Shown one piece after another: positions 1 to 8,800 of a DNA stretch of 19,684 nt (the first letter of the stretch is position 1; every line of letters starts with the position of its first letter). The stretch covers positions 1 to 19,684 of the forward strand of contig JAUIEM010000170.1 in NCBI GenBank assembly GCA_030428695.1, written 5' to 3'. Below the pieces are notes generated by a model. It saw only the letters and a program-made list of their open reading frames with translations, ran no database searches and was not told the origin of the DNA. Both the position numbers and the translations under genes were made by a program. The stretch is from a bacterium (GTDB lineage Bacteria > Planctomycetota > J058 > JAJDCP01).

Positions 1-2
1 GC

Positions 3-284
3 GTGACCGGAGATCTCAGGTCCGACCTCGACATCAGCTACCTGGCCGACACCGTGATGCTGCTGCGTTTCTTCGAGGCGGAAGGGCGGGTCCGCAAGTC
101 CATCGCCGTCCTCAAGACACGGACGTCCGACCACGAGCAGACCGTGCGCGAGTTCGTCATCGACGGCAAGGGCATAACGGTCGGCCCGCCGATCCGCCGC
201 CTGTCGGGAATACTGTCCGGCTCGCCCTACTACGCGCCGGCTGCGGGTGACGGCATGTCCGCAGACGATACGCCTGCCGAATGA
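3..284 (+). CDS. KaiC-like/RAD55-family ATPase, C-terminal fragment (5' end outside window)
   Basis: The last 93 residues of a gene that begins before the window; the frame is open to the left edge, so the GTG at position 3 is not taken as a start. Visible segments are SYLADTVMLLRFFE, then VRKSIAVLKTRTSDHE, then a tail with GKGITVGPPIRRLSGIL. This succession is characteristic of the C-terminal end of the RecA-fold domain in KaiC-like circadian-clock-type ATPases, where the K-x-R-x-x-x-H region lies near the subunit-interface nucleotide site. The Walker motifs would be upstream and are not seen. Such proteins are usually cytoplasmic ATPases, often found beside histidine kinases; what this one does cannot be told from the fragment. 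About 20 residues follow the conserved tail and end in DDTPAE. The last 55 nt overlap the 3' end of the convergent spike-protein gene. Family assignment is fairly secure, function is not. Confidence 0.8.
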   Translation: MTGDLRSDLDISYLADTVMLLRFFEAEGRVRKSIAVLKTRTSDHEQTVREFVIDGKGITVGPPIRRLSGILSGSPYYAPAAGDGMSADDTPAE

Positions 285-1648
285 CCGCCGACACCGATCT
301 CGCGGCCATCCTGGTACTCGTAGGACCAGCCGAGCTCGGCCTGGTTCTCGCCGACCGTGCCGCTCTTCTCCTCGACGAACTTCGTCTTCCCGGTCGCGTC
401 GCGGGAGTAGATCTTGAACGTGGCCGTCTCGCCCGGATCGACGTTGTAGCACTCGACGTGCATGTTGACGGCCTGGAGCTCGGTCGCCCGCTCTTTCGAC
501 CAGGTCGCGTTGACGACGACCGGTTCCGGCTCCTTCTCCTGCTCTTCGCTCTTGCGGAAGGTCGGCGGGGGCTTGTCGCGGCCCGCGGGCGGCTTCGGCG
601 GCTCGTACGCGACGCCGTAGGCCGTGCGTCGCACGTCGAAGCTCGTCGTGTAGCCGTGGTGGGACATCAGGTGCCGGGTCCCGGTCACGTAGTACTTGCC
701 CGAGAAGATCAGGCCGAGGCCCTCGAGCTCGACGGTCGCGCCGGGCTTGATCTTCTCGTTCCCGGTGCACATGCCCGAGCCGGTGATGAAGTTGCGCGCC
801 CGCTCGTTGAGCTTGCCGCGGGCGACGGTGTCGGCCTCGGCCTTGCTGCGCACGGGGATGTCGACGATGACCGCCTTGCTGCCGCCGAGGATCTTCTTGA
901 CCAGATCGGGGCCGGTGGTCGCGCCGCCCATGCGGTCGTCGATGTCGCTCGAGGCGGCCTTCCCGATGATCTCGACCTTCTCGACCGGATCCCACGCCCG
1001 CACCTCGACCTCGGAGAGCTGCGCGGTCACGGAGGTGACGGGCCGGAACTGCTTGAGGTCCTTGCCCCACTTGAGGGCGATCTTGCCCTTGGTCTTGATC
1101 TTCTTGAACTTGAGGGTGTCGCCCTTGAGCTTGATGATGTAGCCGATCTGGCGGCCCCGCTCGAGCAGGAAGTCGATGTCGGACTGCTCGTTCTGGAAGA
1201 CGCAGTCGTGCTTGATGTAGGTGTCTTCGACCTCGGCGCTCAGACCGTACTCGCCCGCGATCTTCTGGACGATCTCGCTGTCCTTCATCTTGAGGAAGGA
1301 GCGGCTCTTCTGCACCCGCCGCATGCGGTGGTACTTATCGTAGCCGAAGACGACGATCTGGGAGGTTCCCGTGCGTGGGAAGGAACACTTGATCGCGGTG
1401 ATCTCACCCTCGAAGACGGTCTTGAGCTTGCCGACGTAGCCGAGGTCGATCTTGACCTTGCCGCCTTCCTTGAAGAGCGGCGAGTCGCTCCACTTGAACT
1501 GGTCGTTGTTCAGTCGGATCTGGAAGAAGTCCGCCATGTCGGTGGCCTGATCGATGCTGACCGAGATCACGGCTTCCGCCGCGGCTTTCGGCAGCTTCGA
1601 GCCGTTGACATAGATCTCGAAGTCAGGGGCCAGTTTTTCGGTACTCAA
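230..1648 (-). CDS. VgrG/phage late control D (gpD)-like contractile-injection spike/hub protein with C-terminal beta-rich extension
   Basis: The encoded protein has the layout of the phage gpD/VgrG/Pvc8 family, which forms the hub and spike under the tube of contractile injection systems. Numbered from the TTG start (472 aa), an opening strand with PDFEIYVNG is followed by a beta-rich domain with FEGEITAI near residue 79. An SDIDFLLERGRQIGY segment (near 156) is the gp27-like 'DFLLER..GY' landmark. GKYYVTGTRHLMS (near 317) closes the core. A Pro/Lys/Glu-rich linker at about 349-375 then leads to a separate beta-rich domain beginning VVVNATWSK, which resembles the Ig-like modules seen on some secretion-system proteins. 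Start choice: the frame is open to a GTG at 1702, but that codon lies inside a hairpin and has no ribosome site. TTG at 1648 has GAGG 6 nt upstream and sits just before the conserved N-terminus. No tube, sheath or baseplate gene is in the window, so it is an orphan here. The product is expected in the cytoplasm or in an assembled particle; no signal peptide is visible. Confidence 0.8.
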   Translation of the reverse strand: MSTEKLAPDFEIYVNGSKLPKAAAEAVISVSIDQATDMADFFQIRLNNDQFKWSDSPLFKEGGKVKIDLGYVGKLKTVFEGEITAIKCSFPRTGTSQIVVFGYDKYHRMRRVQKSRSFLKMKDSEIVQKIAGEYGLSAEVEDTYIKHDCVFQNEQSDIDFLLERGRQIGYIIKLKGDTLKFKKIKTKGKIALKWGKDLKQFRPVTSVTAQLSEVEVRAWDPVEKVEIIGKAASSDIDDRMGGATTGPDLVKKILGGSKAVIVDIPVRSKAEADTVARGKLNERARNFITGSGMCTGNEKIKPGATVELEGLGLIFSGKYYVTGTRHLMSHHGYTTSFDVRRTAYGVAYEPPKPPAGRDKPPPTFRKSEEQEKEPEPVVVNATWSKERATELQAVNMHVECYNVDPGETATFKIYSRDATGKTKFVEEKSGTVGENQAELGWSYEYQDGREIGVGGHSAGVSSADMPSPAAGA

Positions 1649-1697
1649 GGCGGGCCTCGATGATTCCGTGAGCGACGGCGCGACGGCGACGCTTCCG

Positions 1698-1728
1698 CCC
1701 ACAACGCCCGCAATAGACGGGCGGTGGG
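1698..1728 (-). promoter_or_regulatory. Strong hairpin in the leader of the spike-protein gene
   Basis: An inverted repeat with an inner perfect 6-bp stem (CGCCCG at 1705-1710, CGGGCG at 1718-1723) around a 7-nt loop. An outer 5-bp stem (CCCAC at 1698-1702, GTGGG at 1724-1728) is separated only by an AA bulge. No T-run follows on either strand, so it does not look like a standard terminator. It lies between the TATAAT box and the TTG start, so it would be part of the 5' untranslated RNA. It overlaps the alternative GTG start at 1702. Confidence 0.5.
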
Positions 1729-1755
1729 AGGGGAAGCGGATATCCTACGAACCCT

Positions 1756-1761
1756 ATTATA
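1756..1761 (-). promoter_or_regulatory. TATAAT -10 box for the spike-protein gene
   Basis: On the minus strand the sequence reads TATAAT exactly, rare in such GC-rich DNA, about 110 nt upstream of the TTG start. It sits in an AT-richer island in the gap after pfkA. No convincing -35 hexamer is visible 16-18 nt upstream, so the promoter call rests on the -10 and the position. The surrounding CCTATTATAGG is also an 11-nt palindrome. Confidence 0.4.
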
Positions 1762-1781
1762 GGTCGCGGTCGGGGGATGCC

Positions 1782-1795
1782 GAAGCGCCCGCTTC
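1782..1795 (-). terminator. Small stem-loop over the pfkA stop codon, possible weak terminator
   Basis: Five-bp arms (GAAGC and GCTTC) with a 4-nt loop overlap the TGA stop of pfkA. There is no following T-tract, so intrinsic termination is doubtful. It is recorded because it marks the end of the five-gene minus-strand run. Confidence 0.2.
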
Positions 1796-2852
1796 AGAAG
1801 GCGAGGATGTCCTCGACCTTGGTCAGGAGCTCCATGCGCTTCTTGACGACCGGGCTCGTCCCGTCGAGGAGGCGCCCCGTCTCGGCGAGCACCTCGCCGA
1901 GGGGGACGACCGCGACCGAGCGATCGCTGGTCGGCTGGCCGGCATCGCCTGGCGGCTCCCAGGCGAGCATCACGTCGTGGATGCCGCGCAGACAGCATTC
2001 GAGAGCGCCGAAGCCTAGGCGGCCGGCGATCATCCGGTCGAGGCCGCTCGGCCGACCCCCGCGCACGACGTGCCCGAGGATCGTCTCGCGCACCTCGACA
2101 CCGGGCGCGATCTCCCCCAGCACCTCGCCGAGGCGAGAGACCAGCCGCGCCGTCGGCACCTCGACCCCCTCGGCCTTGATGATCAGCGCGCGCGTCTTGT
2201 TCCGGCCCGGGCGGAAGCAGCGCGTGAGCACGTCGCGCAGGCGGGCGACGAGCTGCTCCTCGTCGAGCCCGCGCTCGCCGTACAGGATTGCGTCGGCCTC
2301 GGCTGCGATCCCCGCGCGCATCGCGAGGAAACCGCAGTGTCGCCCCATCACCTCGACGACGAACACCCGGCGATGGGCCCGCGCCGTGTCCGCGATGCGG
2401 TCGCAGGCCTCGACGATGGTGTTGACCGCGGTGTCGACGCCGATCGCGAGGCGGCAGTGGCCGATGTCGTTGTCGATCGAGGCGGGCAGGCCGACGATCG
2501 TGCAGGGCTTGCGCTGGGCGAGGACGTGGGCCCCGGTCAACGAGCCGTTGCCACCGATCACGATCAGGCCGTCGAGGCCGAGCTCGGCGATGCGGGCGCA
2601 GGCCTGCTCCTGCCCCTCGGGCGTCGGGAACTCCTTCGACCGCGCGGAGCCGAGCATCGTCCCGCCTTCCCGGGAGATCCCGTCGACCTTCGCGACGTCG
2701 AGGGCGACGGCGTCGCCCGCGAGCAGGCCCGCGTAGCCGCGGCGGATGCCGAAGACCTGATGGCCCGCCGCCAGGCTCGCGACCGCGATGACCCGAACCG
2801 CGGCGTTCATGCCGGGCGCGTCGCCCCCGGAGGTCAGCACGCCGATCTTCAT
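1794..2852 (-). CDS. pfkA: 6-phosphofructokinase (PfkA family, probably ATP-dependent)
   Basis: Phosphorylates fructose 6-phosphate to fructose 1,6-bisphosphate in glycolysis, in the cytoplasm. The 352-aa length fits the family, slightly longer than the 320-aa bacterial enzymes. Motifs with residue numbers from the second Met: TSGGDAPGMNAA (8-19), GSARSKEF (68-75), GGNGSL (100-105), PASIDNDI (123-130, with catalytic Asp 127), VEVMGRHCG (166-174) and LGHVVRGG (259-266). The glycine after the Asn keeps the pattern of ATP-using enzymes, whereas PPi-dependent enzymes have Asp there. The Asp that normally precedes it (GGDGS) is Asn here, and the usual PGTIDND is PASIDND. Two ATG codons are adjacent; AGGAGG (2857-2862) is only 1 nt from the first (2855) but 4 nt from the second (2852), so the second is preferred. 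It lies 22 nt after the giant TPR gene and is probably the last gene of that operon. Confidence 0.95.
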   Translation of the reverse strand: MKIGVLTSGGDAPGMNAAVRVIAVASLAAGHQVFGIRRGYAGLLAGDAVALDVAKVDGISREGGTMLGSARSKEFPTPEGQEQACARIAELGLDGLIVIGGNGSLTGAHVLAQRKPCTIVGLPASIDNDIGHCRLAIGVDTAVNTIVEACDRIADTARAHRRVFVVEVMGRHCGFLAMRAGIAAEADAILYGERGLDEEQLVARLRDVLTRCFRPGRNKTRALIIKAEGVEVPTARLVSRLGEVLGEIAPGVEVRETILGHVVRGGRPSGLDRMIAGRLGFGALECCLRGIHDVMLAWEPPGDAGQPTSDRSVAVVPLGEVLAETGRLLDGTSPVVKKRMELLTKVEDILAF

Positions 2853-2874
2853 CATTCCTCCTGGGGCGTGGCCC

Positions 2875-5800
2875 TCAGCGGCGCTCGCGCCAGATCACGT
2901 CGAAGGCATCGGAGTTGAAGAAGCTGAGCAAGGCCTGCGCCCAGGGATGGGTCCGCAGCGCGCCCTCGACATCTCCGCTCTCGAGCAGCTCCCGGGCGGC
3001 AGGCTGGTCGTTGAGACTGATCCGGGCGCGGACCGCATCGGCGATGTGCTCGGCGATCACCAGGGCGGCCCGGTCGCAGCCCCTGAGCACGAGGTCCTTC
3101 CAGCTGAGCACGCTCGGCGCCCCGACCTCGGCGAGCTCGGCCGCGGCCTCTTCGACCTGCTTCTTGTTCGAGCCGAAGGACCAGCGCAGCTTCTTCAGGT
3201 CGCCGCTGTCCGCGTCGCCGAGCAGCGCCGTGCTCAGCGGCCGCGAGAACGACAGGTAGAGGCTGTTGACCAGGTTGGCGAGGGTCTCGTCATCCAGCGC
3301 CGCGAGCGCCCGTGCTCCGTGCAGTAGCTCGACGTACCGTGCGATCAGGAAGCGCGCCTCGGGCAGCGTCCGGTCGCGGAGGAACTCCTGGGTGACGAAC
3401 AGATGGCTCGGGTTCCCCGGCAGGATGTCGATCTCGAGCTTCGCGCCCTCGGGCATGCGGTAGACCCCGACGTCGCGCAGGCCGAGCTGGTGGCCGACCT
3501 CCTGGACGTGCTCCCAGATGCGTCCGCGGCTCTTGAGTTTGCGCCCCTTGAGGTCCGACGGCCGGTACATCTTCTCGAGCGACTTGAACAGCGCGGGGGC
3601 GGCGAGTGCGAGGCAGCGGTCGAGGCGCTGATGGGCTTCGGGGAGCTCGTAGAAGTAGCGCTCGCGCAGGCTCTTGTCGACCGGGCGCGGCGAAGCGCTG
3701 AGGCTCGCGTCGCTGTACACGCCCAGGGCCTCGCGCCGGGCACGCTTGTCGCCGACGAGGAGCGTGTAGGTCTCCTTGGCCGACTGGGCGGGACGGGCCT
3801 GCTTGCGCAGCGAGAAGATCCGCATCAGCGCGCGGTAGGACTCGGTGCGCAGCGGGTTCTGCTGCACCATGCGGCGGTGCGAGGCCGCCGCCCGCGAAAG
3901 GTCGCCGACCTCGAAACAGACCTGGGCGATGGTCGCCAGGGCGTGCTCGTTGACCTCTTCGATCTGCAGGATACGCTCGTACTCCGCCAGCGCCTCGGCG
4001 CGTTTGCCCACTCGCAGGTAGAGCTGCCCCAGGCGTAGCCGCCCGAGCAGCTCGGCCCGGGCGTCGCGCTGGGCCTGGGGCCGGGCGACGAAGCCTTCGA
4101 GGCTCTCCAGGTCCTCTTCGAGCAGCTGCTCGACCGCCTGCAGGGCCAGGGTCTCGACGCTGGACGGGCCCTCGTTCAGCACGCTCTCGAAGCCCCGTAG
4201 CGCCGCCCCGAGATCGTCGAGCCCGTCGCGGTAGATCTCTCCGATCTGGAAGTGCACGACCGCGCGCTGCTCGGAGTCGAGCTCGAGGGTCAGGAGCTCC
4301 TGCAGGTAGCCGAGGGCGAGCTCCCAGGCCTGGCGTCCGCGGTACAGCTTGGCGAGCTCCTGCAGCGGCTGCGGATCGTCGTTGGCGAGGTTGCTCGCCG
4401 CGAGGAACAGCTCTTCGGCCTCGCTGTCCTTGCCCGCCACCGCCGCGACCCGTCCGGCCTGCAGGTAGCGGGCGACCGCGTCGTCGCCCGTCGAGCCTTT
4501 GGCGAGCTGCTGGAACAGCTCGAGCACGGAGCCGGCGTCCGGCAGATGGTCCGCGAGCGCGAACAGCTTGCTGCCCGCCAGCTCGTGACCGGGCTCTTCC
4601 TCGAGGATCTGGCGGTAGAGCTCGACCGCGCTCTCGGGCCGGCCGCTGCGCTGCTCGGACTCCGCGGACAACAGGCGCAGGGCGAAGCCCTCGTCCGGGA
4701 GGCCCGCCTCGAGGGCCTTGCTCGCCGCGGGCCAGACCTCCTCGAAGCGCTCGGCCTTGTAGGAACACTCCGCGAGGGCCGCCCACACCTTGCGCTTCGG
4801 CCAGGAGCGCACCGATGCCTCGTAGTCGAGGGCGGCGGCCGCGAAGTCGCCGCGGGCCTCGCGTGCCTTGGCCCGGAAGGACAGGATCTGCGCCTTCTGC
4901 TTGGCCTGCCAGTCGAGCTTCCCCAGCAGCCGGTCGGTGACGTCGAACAGCTTGCCCCAGGCGCTCTCGCGCATGTAGATCGGGATCAGCCCGAGCCCTG
5001 CTTCGGTCAGCTCGGGGTTGTCGTGCAGCGCGGCCTCGAGGCGGGCACGCTCCTCTTCGGCGTCGCGCACGTACGGCTTCTTGGCGAGCTCGAGGTGGGC
5101 CGAGGCCCGCTCGACCGGCGTCCCGACCTGGGCGAGGTACTCGAGCCATGCCCGCGCCTGGTCGACCTTGCCGCGCTCGACCGCCGCGGCGAGCAGGCGC
5201 TGCAGCGAGACCCGGTCTTCGGGGTCGTGCTGGACGGCCTTGCGGAAAGCCCCGCGCGCCTTCGAGGAGAGCTTGAGCCGCTCGTACTGTTCGCCCATGC
5301 GCCGGTAGATCACCGCCGCCGCCCGCTTGTCCTTCGCCGCTTTGAGGTCGGCGAGCTGGCGGGCCGCGTCGAACCACGGCTCCCACTTCTCGAGCTTCTC
5401 GAGGCACAGGAGGCAGTCTTCGGCGGCCTCCATCCCGTCGACCTCGGACAGGTTGTGCTGCAGGGCCTCGCGGATGGCCTTCAGGGCGGGCTTGGGCTTG
5501 TCGAGCCGGTGCAGCAGCACGGTGCCGAGCTCGCGGGCCAGCGAGCCCTTCTCGCTCTCCGGGGCGTCCTCCAGAGCCGCCTGCAGAGCCTCGGCGTAGC
5601 TTCCCCAGTCGCGCTCCTCGCCCTCGCCGAGGCTGCGCTCGAAGAGCTCGATGTGGGGACTGGCCGGAGCGGCCGTCCGCGCCTTCTCCAGGGCCTCCCG
5701 GGCCGGCCCGGACTCGCCCTTGGCCAGGGCCGCCCGCGCGACCTTGAGCCACGCCCAGCAGCGCTCGTCCTCGAGCTTGGGAAGCGAGCCGTCGAGGAAC

Positions 5801-8800
5801 TCGGCGAACTCGACATGGTGGCCGAGGGCGTCGAGCATCTCGCGCAGGTGCTGCAGGGCGTTGGCGTTGTCGGGGACGAGCTCGAGGGAGCGCTGCATCG
5901 AGGCGGCGGCGCTGACGAAATCGAACAGCTGCTCGCGCTCGATCACGCCCTTGCGCACGAGCAGCTCGGCGGTCTCGGCCTCCTCGTCGGCGAGCTCGGC
6001 CCGCTGCCCGAGCAGCTCGGCGAGCTTGCGGAAGGAGCCCGTGCGCTGGTAGAGGTCGCTGAGGCGGGTGTAGAACTCCGCCTTGTCCTCGGCGACCTCC
6101 ATGCCCTTCTCGGCCGCCTCGACCGCGCCGAAGATGTCGCCGAGCCGCTCCTGGCGCACCTTGACCAGCTCGAGCCAGCCGAGCGCCTCGCCGGAGCCTT
6201 CCGCCTGCAGCTTGAGCACCTGGGCCAGGCGCAGGTCGTCGTGGCGGGCCCGGGCGAGCTCGGCGATCTTGTTGTGGACCTCGGCGTTGTGCGGGTCGAG
6301 CTTGACCGCCTTGTCGAGCTCGGCGACCGCATCCTCCTCGCGCCCGAGCTCGATCAGCAGGCTCGCGCGCTCGAGCTTGAGGGCGGCCTTGAGCCGGGGA
6401 TCGTCGGCGCGCGCCCCCTCTTCGTCGAGCAGGCCGAGCAGCTCGCGCTTGCGCCCCTCGCGGCGGTACAGCTTGAGCAGCCGTTTGCGCGCTTCGCTGT
6501 TCTTCGGGGCGATCGAGAGCAGGCGGGCGTAGGCGTTGATCTCCCGCATCGGCAGGTTGAGCTGCTCGTAGACCGCGCCGAGGTTCTTGAAGATCTTGAC
6601 GCGCTTGGCGACCGTGCTGAGCTCGGCGAGCTTCTCGAGGCAGTGGGCCTGGGTCGCGAGGTCGTCCTGGGTCTTCGCCAGCCGGTACAGGAGCTGCCAG
6701 CCGTTGATCGCCGAGGGGCAGATCACGACCGCGCGCTGGGCGGTCAGGATCGCCGCGTCGACGTCCTTCAGGTTGCGCAGCACGCCGGCCTTGGCGACCA
6801 GGGCCCGGGCCCGCGTCGCGACCTCGGGCGCGCGCTGGGCGAGCTCTTCGAGGGCCTCGAGCCAGCCCTCCTTGTCCTTGGTTTTGCTGCACACCTCGGC
6901 GAGCTGCTCGGCGGTCTCGGCCGGGGCCCGCTCGGTCTTGAGCGCGCGGCGCAGGAGGGCCTTGGCCTCGTCGAAGTCCTTGAGCTGCTTCTTGGCGAGG
7001 CCGGCCCGCATCAGGCAGCGCCCGGCGGTGACCATGTCGGTCTCGGCCAGCGCGAGCTCGGCCCGGCGCTCGGCCCGGCGCGCTTCCTCTTCCGGCTTGA
7101 GCTTCTGGCGCAGCAGGTTGTCGAGGGCCGCGCGCTCGGTGACCCGGCGGGAGGTGCGCTGGGCGAGCTCGGCGACGCGCCCGAGCACCGCGACGGTCTC
7201 CTTCGGCTGGCGCAGGAGCTCGTGGGTGGTCGCGAGCAGCTCGAGGACGCGGATCAGCTGGTTCTGGTCGCCGCTCTCCTCGAGCAGGCTGGCGGCGCGC
7301 TCGAGCAGCCCCGTCGCCTCGCCGTGCTGGCCGATGGTCGCTTGCAGCCGGCCGAGGCGGTGCAGGGTGAGGGCGTCGCCGGAGGCGATCTTCAGGCTGC
7401 GCTTGAGGACCGCGACCGCGTCCTCCATCTGGTGGTTCGACTCGTAGATCTCGGACAGACGCAGGTCGAGGAAGCGCTTGGTGTCGGGGTCGTCGACCAG
7501 CTGCCGGCGGGCCTCGAGGGCGACCGCGACCCCGTCGACGAAGTTCAGCTTCTCCGACACCCGCTGCATCGCGACGATCGCGCCGAAGTTCCGGCTGTCG
7601 CGGGCGAGGGCGGTCTCGTAGATCTTCATCGCCTTGTGCATGTCGTTGAGCTTGAACTCGTAGAGCTCGCCGATCTGCACCGCGAGGTTGAGCTTCTGGA
7701 CCTGGTCGGACACGATGCGCGCCTGGCGCTTGAGGCAGGACAGCTCGCCCTTGTGGTTCCCGGCCTCGCGGTACAGCGCCGCGAGCATGCGCAGCACCGG
7801 CAGCCCGCGCGCGTCGTCGTAGATCACCTCCTTGACCAGCTTGATCGCCTCGTCGAGGCGGGAGCGGTCGCGGAAGGCGATGCGGCCGAGCTCGAGGCGC
7901 ACCGCCTGCTGGGCGGAGGGCGAGCTCTGGGCCTGCAGCAGCTGCTTCAGGAGCTCCCACAGGTGCCGGTAGCGCCCCAGCTTGCGGTACAACGACGCGA
8001 GGGAACGGGCCGCGTCGGCGTCGGTCGGGCGGTGGTGGAGGTACTCCTCGAGGGCCTGGCAGGCCCGCTCGGGGTCGCGCTCGAAGAGGTAGACGCTGCG
8101 CTCGCGCAGCACCTCGAGCGCCTCGGCCTCGGGCATCTCCTTGGCGTCGAGGTCCTTGTACAGCGCGTCGAGCTCTTCGCTGGCCCCCATCCGCCGCAGC
8201 AGCTCGGCGAGCTCGCGGCGGATGCGGCTGTTCTTCTTGTCGAGGGCGAGCGCCTCGCGGTAGCGCTCGACGGCCTCTTCCCGCTCGGCGAGCTCTTCGG
8301 CGAGGACGCGTGCCCCCTCACCGAGAAGGCGCGCCTTCTTGGTGGTCTCGCCGGTCTCGGCCCAGTCGAAGTACAGGTCGGCGAGCTCGCGCATCCGGCC
8401 GGACATGCGGTACAGCACCTGCAGGTGGTCGCGCACCTTGTCCGACGGCTCCTCGCTCAGCACGAGGTTCCAGTGCTCGACCGCCCTCTCGGGATCGTAG
8501 GCCTTGGTCGTGTACAGCTCGGCGAGCTCCTGGTGCAGCTTGATCGGCTGCGCGGGCTCCGGCTCGGCTTTCAGGCGGGCCTCGAGCACCTTGGCGAGCT
8601 CGAGCTGGTACTCGCGCTCGCGCAGGTACTCGGTCAGGAAGTCGAGGCACTCGACGTGCCCGGGCTCGACCGCGAGCACGGCCCGGTAGCAGTCCGCCGC
8701 GCGGTCGCGATCGTGCAGACGCCGGTGGTAGAGGTCGCCGAGCTTGAGCAGGTCGGGGACCAGCTCGCTCTTCGCGCGGGGCCGCGCGATGCGCCGCGAA

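Noticed and set aside
281..1663. 460-aa plus-strand open frame opposite the spike-protein gene
   Set aside because: Antisense shadow; its translation is Leu/Asp/Val/Arg-rich without recognisable motifs, whereas the minus strand gives a clear VgrG-like protein.
3290..7960. 1556-aa minus-strand frame inside the giant TPR gene
   Set aside because: Arg/Pro/Ala/Gly-rich out-of-frame reading with no motifs; it arises because stops are rare in this composition.
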